64,000 bases of DNA from NCBI RefSeq assembly GCF_900116555.1, contig NZ_FPAT01000004.1:248001-312000 (forward strand), in the 5' to 3' direction. This DNA is from Actinopolyspora lacussalsi subsp. righensis (GTDB lineage Bacteria > Actinomycetota > Actinomycetes > Mycobacteriales > Pseudonocardiaceae). Position 1 is the first letter of the stretch, and the number at the start of each line of letters is the position of its first letter. The notes beneath the pieces were generated by a model. The model ran no database searches and had not been told where the DNA came from. It saw only the letters and a program-made list of their open reading frames with translations. Both the position numbers and the translations under genes were made by a program. Shown in pieces: positions 42,785 through 51,628 of this stretch.

Positions 42785-42950
42785 TTCGACGCGGGCCGAG
42801 CTCCCACCGCTCCCACCGCTCCCACCGCTCTCGCAGCCCACGCTGCCGCGGGTTCTCCGGTGCGGCTCTCGCGAGGACGGCCCCGACGTTGTGTAGTACC
42901 TACCCGATGTCGGGGCACCCGCAGCGAGAGCCGTGCCGGAGGTTCCGCCA
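42785..42950 (-). repeat. A-type structured repeat, copy A2
   Basis: Reverse orientation relative to A1. It reads GCGGGCCGAGCTCCCACC, four copies of CTCCCACCG in a short run, GCCGCGGGTTCTCCGG, then the hairpin GGCTCTCGC...CCCCGACG-TTG-TGTAGTACCTACCCGATGTCGGGG...GCGAGAGCC (given in parts), and ends GGTTCCGCCA at 42950. It sits in the 278-bp gap between the convergent AKR and monooxygenase genes. Confidence 0.85.
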
Positions 42951-42986
42951 ATCGACCGTCCACGCGACCCACGCGGCCGACAACGA

Positions 42987-44144
42987 TCAGGCGACGCCTA
43001 CGGAGACCGTGGGTGGGGTAAGACCGCGGAGTATGTTGCTGCCGGAGCGCAGCGAGATCACCTGGCTGCGAGTGGCGATCCAGCGCGGAAACTTGCCGAT
43101 GCGCTGCAGCGGGGTTCGACGCTGCGCCGAGGTCAGCGCCGCCGTGCGCGAAACCTTGGCGACCCGGGGCCTGCGCTGCTGCTCGTAGTCCCGCAACATC
43201 GGTTCGGGGTGTCTTCCTTCGTCATGGGCGAGTGAGCAGGAGAGCAACCAGGCGTCCTCCATCGTCTGGTTGGCGGCCTGCGCCACAGCAGGCGGCATCG
43301 CGTGCGCCGCGTCACCGATCAGGGTGGTTCGCGGCCCACCCCAGACCTTCGGCACCTGATGCCGGATGTGCGGGAAGAACCCCAGGTCCTCATCGGACAC
43401 CGATGCCAGCAGCTCCTCGACGGGTTCCGGCCAGCCGGTGAAAACGGACCGCAGATCCGCCACGGTCAACTCGGCCTGGTCGTCCCGCCACGGCATGTCG
43501 AACCACCAGTGCAGCAGCCCTTCACCCGCCGGTATGAGCCCACAGTGGCCGTCACGTCCCGCGATGTTGAGCGTCTGGTACCCGTAGGCGATCGGTAGAT
43601 CGCTGCGGGTCAGACCCTGCCAGCTCGCCCAGCCGGTCGGCCGCGCCGGTTCGCCCCCCAGCACCGTGCGGCGCACCATCGAGCGCTGCCCGTCCGCTCC
43701 GACGACGACATCACCGGTTTCCGAGCTGCCGTCGGCGAAGTCGGCCACGGCGTGATCGGCGAACTCCCGGACACCGACGCACCGCTTACCGAACCGGAAG
43801 ATGTCGCTCGGCAGCGCTTCGGCCATGCGATACAGCAGCTCCCGCCGAGGGATCTCGACAGTGGGAGATCCGAGGCGTTCCGTCACCTCGTCCAGATCCG
43901 CTTCCCAGAGCAGCCTGCCGGTCGCGGTCATCGCACGCAGACTGTGCAGCTGGCGTCCGACGCCTTGCAGCGGGATCCCCAGTCCGCGCAACGCGGCGGT
44001 TCCGTTGCTCCACACCGTGACCCCGGCACCGCCGTCCCGAAGTCGCTCGGCGTGCTCGTAGATCCTTACCCGGTGACCGTTGTCGAGCAGGCCCTTGGCC
44101 ACGGCGAGTCCTCCCAAGCCTCCCCCGATGACCAGAACCCGCAT
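42987..44144 (-). CDS. FAD-dependent aromatic-type monooxygenase
   Basis: A 385-residue flavoprotein monooxygenase (PHBH fold). Seen: the N-terminal Rossmann GGGLGGLAVAKGLLDNGH, the internal DG motif VVVGADGQRSMVR, and the FAD ribityl motif LIGDAAHAMPPAVAQAANQ. It would hydroxylate a small aromatic or related substrate using NAD(P)H and oxygen; the subfamily (FAD-binding monooxygenase of unknown substrate) is as far as the sequence goes. ATG at 44144 begins right at the Rossmann strand (MRVLVIGGG). Confidence 0.9.
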   Translation of the reverse strand: MRVLVIGGGLGGLAVAKGLLDNGHRVRIYEHAERLRDGGAGVTVWSNGTAALRGLGIPLQGVGRQLHSLRAMTATGRLLWEADLDEVTERLGSPTVEIPRRELLYRMAEALPSDIFRFGKRCVGVREFADHAVADFADGSSETGDVVVGADGQRSMVRRTVLGGEPARPTGWASWQGLTRSDLPIAYGYQTLNIAGRDGHCGLIPAGEGLLHWWFDMPWRDDQAELTVADLRSVFTGWPEPVEELLASVSDEDLGFFPHIRHQVPKVWGGPRTTLIGDAAHAMPPAVAQAANQTMEDAWLLSCSLAHDEGRHPEPMLRDYEQQRRPRVAKVSRTAALTSAQRRTPLQRIGKFPRWIATRSQVISLRSGSNILRGLTPPTVSVGVA

Positions 44145-44347
44145 GTCTCCGTCCGTTTCGTCACCGGCGCCCCACGTGCGGGAGCGCGACCAGCAGAACC
44201 GTCCTCGCTACAACGCTGCACCTCGGGTGCATTTTATCCGGAACTCGACCGGAACGGGACTTACGATTACTCACATCGGGATCATCCGTTGACCAGCACG
44301 ATCATCGACCGAAAGCCCCGGCACGCGCGGGCCGACCATTACCGCGG

Positions 44348-44548
44348 TCAGGCCGCGCGTTCGAGGAAGCGGCCCGCGACCAGGCCGGGCTCCTCGTCTC
44401 CGTCGAAACGGACCCACAGCACGGGACCGTCGAAGACGTCCGGCAGACCGGTCGCGGCCTCGACCACGGTTCCCGTCTGATCCTGAAAACGGCCGAAGGA
44501 AGCGCGCACCCTCGTGCCTGGTTCCAACGGACTCGATGACTGCTCCAT
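44348..44548 (-). CDS. small SH3/KOW-like hypothetical protein
   Basis: A 66-residue protein with a beta-barrel-like pattern: LEPGTRVRASFGRFQDQTGT, then VVEAATG, VLWVRFDGDEEPGLVAGRFL. GTRVR...G...TGTVV resembles a KOW or SH3 core that binds nucleic acid or ribosomal partners in larger proteins. No function known. ATG at 44548 is preferred to an upstream ATG because it directly precedes the barrel. Monocistronic. Confidence 0.65.
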   Translation of the reverse strand: MEQSSSPLEPGTRVRASFGRFQDQTGTVVEAATGLPDVFDGPVLWVRFDGDEEPGLVAGRFLERAA

Positions 44549-44817
44549 GAGAGTGGACGGTACGTGCCCGGCTGGCGGCACGAAAAATCACTCCCACCGG
44601 TATCCACCCACGAAAGCGTGTGCAGGTGCTATCAACGCCGGTTACCGGGCGTGCCCGAGATCACATCGGTTTTCGGGTGAGCGTTGTCACCACCGCCGTC
44701 GGGGCCGGAGCCACCGTGCGGAGTCGGTTCGCCACTGCTGGAGCTCACGGTGACGCCCCGCACGACGCTTCGGGCGCGGGAGGGCCCCACCGCCCCGTTT
44801 CCGGTAGGAAGGAGGGC

Positions 44818-45438
44818 ATGCGCACGATCCGACAGGCGGGTTCGGCAGAGCTCGTGGCGAAGAAGTCCCGCTTTCTGTGCGTGCTGCGACGCGTCGATTC
44901 CGAGTCGCGGGCACGGGAGTTCGTGGCGCGATGCCGCAAGGAGCACCCGGACGCCAGGCACCACTGCTACGCCTACGTGGTGGGCGACGACGCCGAGGTG
45001 CAGAAGTCCAACGACGACGGGGAACCGTCCGGAACCGCCGGGATGCCGATCCTGCGGGCGCTGCACCACAACGAGCTGACCAACACCGCGGCCGTGGTGG
45101 TGCGCTATTTCGGCGGCGTACTGCTGGGGTCGGGGGGCCTGATCCGCGCGTACGGCACGGCCACCGGCCGAGCACTGGAAGAGGTCGGGCTGGTCCGGCG
45201 GGAGCCCGCCCGGGTGGTTTCGATCGCCGTGGATCACTCCACCGCTGGAAGGCTGGACAACGAGCTGCGCGCTGCCGGGTACGAACCCGCGGACACGCGT
45301 TACGGGGCTCTCGTGGAGTTCGACGTGGCGGTGCCGGAACCGGACACCACCGCCTTCGAGCGCTGGATCGACGAAGCGGCGGGCGGCAACGCCCGCGTCA
45401 GCCCTGGGGAACGAACCTTCCTGGAAGTGGCGGAGTGA
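44818..45438 (+). CDS. IMPACT/YigZ family protein (UPF0029)
   Basis: A 206-residue YigZ/IMPACT-type protein. Seen: KKSRFLCVLRRVDS, the conserved HHCYAYVVGD, SNDDGEPSGTAGMPILRAL and VVRYFGGVLLGSGGLIRAYG, the core of UPF0029, followed by a DUF1949-like ferredoxin-fold C terminus (DHSTAGRLDNELRAAGY). It is thought to bind ribosomes or GCN1-like partners in eukaryotes; the bacterial role is unsettled. ATG at 44818 has AGGAAGGAGG upstream. Confidence 0.92.
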   Translation: MRTIRQAGSAELVAKKSRFLCVLRRVDSESRAREFVARCRKEHPDARHHCYAYVVGDDAEVQKSNDDGEPSGTAGMPILRALHHNELTNTAAVVVRYFGGVLLGSGGLIRAYGTATGRALEEVGLVRREPARVVSIAVDHSTAGRLDNELRAAGYEPADTRYGALVEFDVAVPEPDTTAFERWIDEAAGGNARVSPGERTFLEVAE

Positions 45439-45598
45439 CGATCCCCGCGACTTCCGGGAGAGCATAGCGAAAACCCCATATCGGGCGAAAGCACCAGTGA
45501 GAAGATCAACATTGCCGTGTTCACCCGGCTTCGCTGCGTGATAAGCACACACATGAGGGGAGTTGGCACACGCGACACGACGCGCCGAAAGGAACCGG

Positions 45599-45805
45599 AT
45601 GACCGACATCGAAGACAAGCTCGTCAAGGCTTACGAGGGCAAGCCGCTCAGCGAGCTTCCCGATGCTCCCGTGGCGGCACTGCAGGGAGTCAGCGAAAGC
45701 GACGCCGAACAGCTGGAGCAGGCCTTCGGCATCCGCACGATCAGGGACCTGGGCAACAACAAGTACTTCCGCTGGGCGCAGGCGATCAACCAGCTCGCCG
45801 AGTGA
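45599..45805 (+). CDS. small helix-hairpin-helix-like protein
   Basis: A 68-residue protein: AVAALQGVSESDAEQLEQAF then GIRTIRDLGNNKYFRWAQAI. The LQGV...DA..L..AFGI.TI.DL pattern resembles half of a helix-hairpin-helix DNA-binding unit and occurs in many short proteins of high-GC bacteria. No defined function. ATG at 45599 follows AAAGGAAC at good spacing; upstream in-frame codons encode nothing conserved. Confidence 0.75.
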   Translation: MTDIEDKLVKAYEGKPLSELPDAPVAALQGVSESDAEQLEQAFGIRTIRDLGNNKYFRWAQAINQLAE

Positions 45806-46185
45806 TTCGGAGTTCACCGGACTCCACTGTCGCGAACACTGTGAACAGTGTCGCGGCGACACGGGGCTCCCGGCGTGTCCGGGAGTCCCGTTCGGGTGCT
45901 CAGTTGTCCCCCGCCATGCTCACCGGGAGCCGGCTCGGCGCGGAGTCTTCGAAGCGCGTTCGCACTCAACCCCGCGCGGCGATTTCGCGCGAAATCGACA
46001 GTCGGCCCGCCGTCGGCGACTCCGGACTTACGGGACTTTCCAGTCAAGATGCGGTAACGATCGAACCGGGCAACGCCAACACGGAAACCATATCGGCGGC
46101 AGCATCGTCGCACGGGTGAAGAGCACGTGGCACCCCCCGAACCGGCGGGAGTCGCGGAAACGGTCGGCGATGAAGGGATCGCGCG
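45806..46185. other. 380-bp gap with palindrome P5
   Basis: Contains GTGTTCACAGTGTTCGCG-like half repeats (CGAACACT / GTGAACAGT at 45832-45848) and P5 at 45979-45999. No gene is supported. The right end carries GAAGGGAT, the ribosome site of the next gene. Confidence 0.55.
45979..45999 (-). repeat. P palindrome, copy P5
   Basis: GCGATTTCGCGCGAAATCGA at 45979-45998; the core is fully symmetric here (ATTTC-GCGC-GAAAT). It lies between the small HhH-like gene and the Spo0M-like gene, both on the plus strand. Confidence 0.85.
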
Positions 46186-47127
46186 GTGTTCAAACGCATG
46201 TTGCAGGCAGTGGGAATCGGTGGCCCCTCGGTGGACACAGTGCTGCGGGGGGAGGCTTGCCAACCGGGCGGTCAGGTCGCGGGGGAGGTCCGCATCGGAG
46301 GAGCGAGCGGGACCGCCGAGATCCAGCGGATCGACCTGATCCTGGTGGCCGAGGTGGAAACCTCCGACGACCGCAAGGGGGCGATGGAGTTCCAGCGTCA
46401 CACGGTGAGCGGGGAGTTCACGCTGGAGGCCGAGCAGTACTCCACGATTCCGTTCGAACTGCCGCTGCCGTGGGAACTACCGATCACGGCACTGCGCGGC
46501 CAGCCACTGCACGGCATGCGGCTCGGCGTTCGCACCGAGGTCGCGGTGGCCAAGGCGGTGGACACCGGCGACATGGACCCGCTGCACGTCGAACCACTGC
46601 CATCGCAGCAGCCGGTGATCGAGGCACTGCTGAACATGGGCGCACCGCTGAAAAGCGCCGATGTCGAGCACGGAGTGCTGCACGGCATCGCACAGCAGTA
46701 CCCCTTCTACCAGGAGATCGAGTTCTTCGCGCCGCCGCAGTTCGCGGGCGGTATCAACGAGATCGAGCTGACCTTCGTGGCACGTCCCGACAGCCTGGAC
46801 GTGGTGCTGGAGGCGGACAAGCGGGGTGGCCTGTTCACGTCCGGTGGCGACGTGCTGGGGCGCATCCACCGTAGCCATGAGGAAGCGCTGCACACCGACT
46901 GGACCTCCGAGATCCAGAACTGGTTGCAGGCGGTGTCGCGGTCCTCGGGCGGCTTCTTCGGCGGTGGGCACGGTCACCACGGTCATGGTTCGAAGCACTC
47001 CGGTTCCGGCCTGGGCGGTGCGGTCGCCGGTGGAGTGGCGGGCGCCGCGGCAGGCGTTCTCGGCGGCATGATGCTCGGCGAGGTGCTGGAGGGAGAGGAA
47101 GAGGAGGGGGAAGACGAGGAAGGCTGA
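46186..47127 (+). CDS. Spo0M-like sporulation-control protein with glycine-rich acidic tail
   Basis: A 313-residue protein. The first 245 residues are the arrestin-like Spo0M fold: a start MFKRMLQAVGIGGPSVDTVL, YSTIPFELPLPWELPIT, and LKSADVEHGVLHGIAQQYPF. The tail is unusual: a His/Gly-rich stretch (GGGHGHHGHGSKHSGSG), a small-residue hydrophobic segment (AVAGGVAGAAAGVLGGMML) like a glycine zipper that could insert in a membrane, and an acidic end (GEEEEGEDEEG). Spo0M controls sporulation phosphorelay in Bacillus; actinobacterial roles are unknown. GTG at 46186 follows GAAGGGAT. Confidence 0.88.
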   Translation: MFKRMLQAVGIGGPSVDTVLRGEACQPGGQVAGEVRIGGASGTAEIQRIDLILVAEVETSDDRKGAMEFQRHTVSGEFTLEAEQYSTIPFELPLPWELPITALRGQPLHGMRLGVRTEVAVAKAVDTGDMDPLHVEPLPSQQPVIEALLNMGAPLKSADVEHGVLHGIAQQYPFYQEIEFFAPPQFAGGINEIELTFVARPDSLDVVLEADKRGGLFTSGGDVLGRIHRSHEEALHTDWTSEIQNWLQAVSRSSGGFFGGGHGHHGHGSKHSGSGLGGAVAGGVAGAAAGVLGGMMLGEVLEGEEEEGEDEEG

Positions 47128-47300
47128 TCTCTCCCGCTCCGTATCCGGTGCTTCCGGGCCGGTTCCGAAGAACTAGCGTGGCGCGGGGACGGTGTTCGTG
47201 GACAGCCACCCAGCGCTGACCGGTCGGACGCGCTACCCGAACCGGTTCGGGTCGTTGCCGTGGGGCGGTCGGAGGGATGCATTCGGCCGCCCCGCTCGTA

Positions 47301-47320
47301 CATTTCGCGAGAAATCGACG
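47301..47320 (-). repeat. P palindrome, copy P6
   Basis: CATTTCGCGAGAAATCGACG; core ATTTC-GCGA-GAAAT, with the left outer arm diverged. It lies in the gap between the convergent Spo0M-like and paaE genes. Confidence 0.75.
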
Positions 47321-47335
47321 CCCCGGGAAGAGAGC

Positions 47336-48430
47336 TCAGACGTCGTAGTCCACCGCGACCTCCTCGGTGACCGGGATCGACTGGCAGGTGAGCACGAACC
47401 CTGACTCCACCTCGGAGTCCTCCAGCGCGAAATTGCGGCGCATCCGCACCTGTCCCTCGGTGATCCTGGCACGACAGGTGCCGCAGACCCCGCCCTTGCA
47501 GGCGAACGGCAGATCCGAACGAACCCGCTGGGCCGCGTCGAGCACCGGGGTGTCGGTGGGCAGCGCGACCTCGGTGGTGCGACCGTCCAGCGTCACCCGT
47601 CCCCGGCTCACCTCGCCCTCGTAGTCGCCCTCCTCGTGCCGCACCGGCTCGGGAGGAACGTCGTCGACGTAGAACAGCTCGCGGTGCACCCGCTCACCCG
47701 GCACACCGAGTTCGGCCAGCACCGCCCCGGCGTCCTCGACCATGCCGTACGGGCCGCACAACCACCACTGTTCCGAACCGTCGAGCGGCACCAGCGTGCC
47801 CAGCAGGCCGCGCAGCCGCTCGGCGTCCAACCGCCCGCTGACCAGTTCGGACTCGCGGGGTTCCCTGGAGAGCACGTGCACCAGTTCGAAGCGGCTCGGA
47901 TGACGATCCTTGAGGTCGGCGAGCTCGTCGGCGAACATCACGGTGTCGCTGCGCCGGTTGCCGTAGATCACCGTGACCGCCGAATCCGTCTCGGCCAGCA
48001 GCGTGGCCGCGACGGACAGCACCGGGGTGATCCCCGACCCCGCCGCGATCAGCACGTGCCTGCCCCCGACCGTCAGATCCGGGGTGAACCGTCCGGTGGG
48101 CGGCATCACCTCGATCTCGTCACCGACCTCGATCCCCCCGGTCAACCACCCGGAGAACAACCCCTCCGGCACCAGCCGCACCCCGATGCGGGGCGGGGTT
48201 CCCCGCGCGGAGCAGATCGAGTAGGAACGCCGGTGCTCACCGTCGTCCTCGCGCCGCCGCAGGGTCAGCGACTGGCCGGGCAGGAAGTCGAACTCTGCGG
48301 CCAGCTCCGAGGGGACGTCGAGAGTCACCGCGACCGCGTCGTCGCACAACCGCTCGACCTCGGCCACCCGGAGGGTGTGGAAGGAGTTTTCCGCGCGGCG
48401 CCTCGGCGCGGTAGCTGTCGGGGTGGACAC
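47336..48430 (-). CDS. paaE: phenylacetyl-CoA epoxidase reductase subunit
   Basis: A 364-residue electron-transfer subunit. The N-terminal ferredoxin-reductase module has RRSYSICSA (FAD binding) and IAAGSGITPVLSVAATLL (NAD(P)H binding); the C-terminal 2Fe-2S ferredoxin has ACKGGVCGTCRA plus a final VLTCQSI Cys. It delivers NADPH electrons to the PaaA di-iron site. GTG at 48430 lies one base beyond the paaD stop, so translation is coupled. It is the last gene of the paaZ-A-B-C-D-E run. Confidence 0.93.
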   Translation of the reverse strand: MSTPTATAPRRRAENSFHTLRVAEVERLCDDAVAVTLDVPSELAAEFDFLPGQSLTLRRREDDGEHRRSYSICSARGTPPRIGVRLVPEGLFSGWLTGGIEVGDEIEVMPPTGRFTPDLTVGGRHVLIAAGSGITPVLSVAATLLAETDSAVTVIYGNRRSDTVMFADELADLKDRHPSRFELVHVLSREPRESELVSGRLDAERLRGLLGTLVPLDGSEQWWLCGPYGMVEDAGAVLAELGVPGERVHRELFYVDDVPPEPVRHEEGDYEGEVSRGRVTLDGRTTEVALPTDTPVLDAAQRVRSDLPFACKGGVCGTCRARITEGQVRMRRNFALEDSEVESGFVLTCQSIPVTEEVAVDYDV

Positions 48431-48431
48431 G

Positions 48432-48968
48432 TCAGATCTCCTTGAAGTACTCGAAGGGCTCCCTGCAGTCCAGGCAGCGATACAACGCCTTGCACGCGGT
48501 GGCGCTGAACTCGGAGGTCCGTTCGGTGGCGGTGGAATCACATCGCGGGCAGCGGATCTCCCGTCGCGGCGGTTCCAGCGTCAGCGGAACCGGCCCGCCA
48601 CCGGTATCGCGCGCGGCCGGAGCGTTCGACCGCTCGTCCGGTGGGTGTATGCCGTGTTCGGCGAGTTCGCGCCTGCCGCGCTCGGTGATCCACGAACTGC
48701 TCCACGGCGGGGAGAGCTCGGTGCGGATCCGCACGTCGGTGTAGCCCGCCTCGGTCAGCCTGCGGTGCAGATCGGTACGCATCTCGGTCAGCGCCGGGCA
48801 GCCGGAGTAGGTGGGCGTGATCGTGACGACCACGCCGCCGGTACCGGTGACGGTCACCTCGCGCAGCACCCCGAGATCGGCGAGGGTGAGCATGGGAAGT
48901 TCCGGATCGGTCACCGACTCCGCGACCTCGGCGGCCACGGTCCGATCGCGTTCGGTACGGGTCACCAT
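48432..48968 (-). CDS. paaD: phenylacetyl-CoA epoxidase assembly subunit
   Basis: A 178-residue PaaD. The N-terminal DUF59/MIP18 domain contains VTDPELPMLTLADLGVLREV and ITPTYSGCPAL, with the conserved Cys. The C-terminal zinc ribbon has RCPRCDS...YRCLDCREPFEY. It is required for epoxidase activity, probably iron-cluster assembly. ATG at 48968; it overlaps the paaC end by 7 bases. Confidence 0.93.
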   Translation of the reverse strand: MVTRTERDRTVAAEVAESVTDPELPMLTLADLGVLREVTVTGTGGVVVTITPTYSGCPALTEMRTDLHRRLTEAGYTDVRIRTELSPPWSSSWITERGRRELAEHGIHPPDERSNAPAARDTGGGPVPLTLEPPRREIRCPRCDSTATERTSEFSATACKALYRCLDCREPFEYFKEI

Positions 48969-49852
48969 GTCGCCTCCGGATCAGCGCGCGCCAGACTCTG
49001 CATCTCCGCGAGCAGGTAGCCGAAGTGTTCGGTGTGGACGCCGTCGCGGCCCGCGAGGCCGCCGACCGAGCCCACCCGGTTCACCTCGGGCAGCCGCAGC
49101 AGCGCCTGCTCGGCGACCTGGGCCAGCACGCCGTCGAACTCCTCCCGCAGCTCGGTGCTGTCCACGGCCACTCCCGCCGCGGCCAGTCGCCGCTCCACGG
49201 CGTGCCCGGTGAACAGTTCGTCGACCAGTGGCAGCACGTCGGCGAACCCGCTCCGCAGCCGCTCGGCGGAGTAGTCTGTGCCGTCACCGAGCCGGACGGC
49301 CCAGCGTGCGGCGTACTCGCGGTGGTAGGTGACCTCCTTGACCGCTTTCGCGGCGATCGCGGAGAGCACCGGATCCGACGAGCCGACCAGCCGGTTGAGC
49401 AGCGCCAACCGCCAGGTGGACAACACCAGCAGCGCGGCTGTGGTCCTGCCGAAGTCACCGCCGGGCAGCTCGACCAGCCGCACGTTGCGGAACTCCGGTT
49501 CGGACCGGAAGTAGGCCAGCGCGTCCTCGTCACGGCCGAGGCCCTCGACCGAACCCGCCCGGGAGAGCAGCATCCTCGCCTGCCCGAGCAGGTCCAGGGC
49601 GATGTTGGCCAGCGCCACCTCGTCCTCCAGCTCGTGAGCGCACGTCACCCACTCGGTGAGCCGTTGCGAGAGGATCAGCGCGTCGTCGCCGAGCATCAGG
49701 CAGTAGGCCGCGAGGTCGGCGGTGTCCACACCGGCGGGCACCGTGGTGTCCACTCCGGACAGCGGATCGTCGAATCCGGTGCCGAACGCCCAGCGCGCGT
49801 CCCCCTCGGGATGTGTCTCGGCGATTGCCTCGTAGGCGTTGTCGAACGACAT
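48962..49852 (-). CDS. paaC: phenylacetyl-CoA epoxidase structural subunit
   Basis: A 296-residue ferritin-like subunit. Seen: GDDALILSQRLTEWVTCAHE, LANIALDLLGQARMLLSRAG and AIAAKAVKEVTYHREYAARW. PaaC is the non-catalytic partner of PaaA in the epoxidase heteromer. ATG at 49852. Unlike the other joins of this operon, the gap to paaB is 355 bp and is occupied by repeat A3. Confidence 0.93.
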   Translation of the reverse strand: MSFDNAYEAIAETHPEGDARWAFGTGFDDPLSGVDTTVPAGVDTADLAAYCLMLGDDALILSQRLTEWVTCAHELEDEVALANIALDLLGQARMLLSRAGSVEGLGRDEDALAYFRSEPEFRNVRLVELPGGDFGRTTAALLVLSTWRLALLNRLVGSSDPVLSAIAAKAVKEVTYHREYAARWAVRLGDGTDYSAERLRSGFADVLPLVDELFTGHAVERRLAAAGVAVDSTELREEFDGVLAQVAEQALLRLPEVNRVGSVGGLAGRDGVHTEHFGYLLAEMQSLARADPEATW

Positions 49853-50207
49853 GGGGAATTACCTCACCGGTTGCGAATGTGGCCGCCGAACCGCTGCGGC
49901 ACGACTTGTCGAGTGCGGGGACTCCACGACAGGTTCCGCCACCGGACCACCCCGGTAGCTCGACGGTTCGGGCGTCCCCGCAGTCCCGTTGTTGACCCGG
50001 GTGCTCAGCCCTGCCAAGCCGGGCAACCGTGCTGCGCGGAACTCCCACCACGCCCGCGGTCGGCACCGCCGCGGGTTCTCCGGTGCGGCTCTCGTGAGGA
50101 AGGCCCGACGTTGTGTAGTACCTACCCGATGTCGGGCCTCCCGGAGCGAGAGCCGTGCCAGAGGTTCCGCCAAGCAACCACCCAGGCAAGCCGTGCTGTG
50201 CGGAATT
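49853..50207 (-). other. 355-bp non-coding insert between paaB and paaC
   Basis: All other gene joins from paaA to paaE overlap or nearly touch, so this spacer is exceptional. Most of it (50040-50173) is repeat A3; an A-end-like piece (CGACAGGTTCCGCCACCGG) is also found near 49927-49945. The paaC ribosome site is weak (no clear GGAGG right before ATG at 49852). No promoter is obvious. Confidence 0.7.
50040..50173 (-). repeat. A-type structured repeat, copy A3 (inside the paa operon)
   Basis: Reverse orientation: ACTCCCACCACGCCCGCGG, GGCACCGCCGCGGGTTCTCC, then hairpin arms GGCTCTCG and GAGGAAGGCCCGACGTTG with GTAGTACCTAC in the loop, CGATGTCGGGCCTCCCGG and CGAGAGCC, ending GGTTCCGCCA near 50172. 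Structure and orientation match A2 and A5. On the paa mRNA it would be a large hairpin between paaB and paaC, which may act as partial terminator or RNA stabiliser. Confidence 0.85.
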
Positions 50208-50552
50208 CTAAATATGTGGGACATCGTCGGGAATCTCGTAGAACGTGGGGTGCCGATAGACCTTGTCCCCGTTCGGTGCGAAGAACGGGTCCTTCTCGTC
50301 CGGGCTGGAGGCGGTGATGTCGGCCGCGCGCACCACCCAGATGCTCACGCCCTCGTTGCGCCGGGTGTAGAGGTTGCGCGCGTTGTGCAGCGCCATCTCC
50401 TCGTCGGCGGCGTGCAGCGAACCCACGTGCACGTGGTTGAGCCCCCGCTTTCCCCTGACGAAGACCTCGAACAGCGGCCATGCCGTGCTGGGCCGTTCCA
50501 CCTCGCCCGTCGCGTCCCGGCCGTTCTCGCCGGTTCCGGATGGTGTGCTCAT
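50208..50552 (-). CDS. paaB: phenylacetyl-CoA epoxidase small subunit
   Basis: A 114-residue Paa[56 protein letters not shown] and [11 protein letters not shown]. PaaB bridges the PaaAC heterodimers in the complex. ATG at 50552 overlaps the paaA stop by 4 bases (ATGA). Confidence 0.94.
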   Translation of the reverse strand: MSTPSGTGENGRDATGEVERPSTAWPLFEVFVRGKRGLNHVHVGSLHAADEEMALHNARNLYTRRNEGVSIWVVRAADITASSPDEKDPFFAPNGDKVYRHPTFYEIPDDVPHI

Positions 50553-51517
50553 ACCGCGGCCCTCCCGCGTTCCGCCTGCTTCGCCGCGTGCGCCACCGCT
50601 GCCTCTCGTACCCAGGAGCCGCCCTCGTGCGCGGCGCGCCGCCGTTCGACGCGTTGCGTGTTGCACGGCCCCTCGCCTGCCAACACCCGGTGGAACTCCT
50701 CCCAGTCCGGTTCGGAGAAGTCGTAGTGCTCGCGCTCGGCGTTGTAGCTCAGCCCGGAGTCGGGCAGCGTGACTCCCAGCGCATCCGCCTGCGGCACGGT
50801 CATGTCCACGAACTTCTGCCGCAGCTGGTCGTTGGTGTGCCGCTTGATTCCCCAGGCCATCGACTGCTGAGTGTTGGGCGAGTCCCCGTCCGGCGGCCCG
50901 AACATCATCAGCGAGGGCCACCACCAGCGGTCGACGGCGTCCCGCACGTCCCGCCGCTGCCGCTCGGAACCGTTCATCATGGTCAGCAGCAGTTCGTAGC
51001 CCTGCCGCTGGTGGAAGGACTCCTCCTTGCAGATGCGGATCATCGCCCGGGCGTAGGGCCCGTAGGAGCACCGGCACAGCGGCACCTGGTTCACGATCGC
51101 GGCTCCGTCCACCAGCCAACCGATCACCCCGATGTCGGCGAAGGTCAGCGCCGGGTAGTTGAAGATGGAGGAGTACTTCTGGCGTCGTGCGACGAGTTTC
51201 TCGGTCAGGTCGGAACGCTCGACGCCGAGCGTCTCGGCCGCCGAGTACAGGTAGAGCCCGTGCCCGGCCTCGTCCTGCACCTTGGCGAGCAGGATCGCCT
51301 TGCGGCGCAGGCTCGGAGCGCGGGTCAGCCAGTTGCCCTCCGGCTGCATTCCGATGATCTCGGAGTGCGCGTGCTGGGCGATCTGGCGCACCAGGGTCTT
51401 GCGGTAGCCCTCGGGCATCCAGTCCCTCGGCTCGACGCGCTGGTCGTGCTCGACGGTCGCCTCGAACCGCTCGTATAACCGCTCCTCGTCGGTGACAGTG
51501 GCTTCATCGGTGCTCAC
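50549..51517 (-). CDS. paaA: phenylacetyl-CoA epoxidase catalytic di-iron subunit
   Basis: A 322-residue ferritin-like oxygenase subunit. The di-iron ligands are carried by [15 protein letters not shown] (E..xxH) and [14 protein letters not shown]; also [17 protein letters not shown] and [15 protein letters not shown], typical of PaaA. It epoxidises the aromatic ring of phenylacetyl-CoA. Of two in-frame GTG starts, 51517 has AGGAGG 8 bp upstream; 51526 is too close to that site. Confidence 0.95.
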   Translation of the reverse strand: MSTDEATVTDEERLYERFEATVEHDQRVEPRDWMPEGYRKTLVRQIAQHAHSEIIGMQPEGNWLTRAPSLRRKAILLAKVQDEAGHGLYLYSAAETLGVERSDLTEKLVARRQKYSSIFNYPALTFADIGVIGWLVDGAAIVNQVPLCRCSYGPYARAMIRICKEESFHQRQGYELLLTMMNGSERQRRDVRDAVDRWWWPSLMMFGPPDGDSPNTQQSMAWGIKRHTNDQLRQKFVDMTVPQADALGVTLPDSGLSYNAEREHYDFSEPDWEEFHRVLAGEGPCNTQRVERRRAAHEGGSWVREAAVAHAAKQAERGRAAV

Positions 51518-51628
51518 GCCACTCACCTCCTCCCCGAATTCTTCCGTTTCGCGCTGCCGGGACGCTCGCTCGGCGGAACCTCCCGGGGGCTCTCACCCCG
51601 GCGGGCCCCGCGTCCGTTGGACGATGCC

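Noticed and set aside
44632-45627. 331-codon minus-strand frame opposite the YigZ gene
   Set aside because: Antisense shadow; the plus-strand YigZ/IMPACT motifs and a strong ribosome site decide the coding strand.
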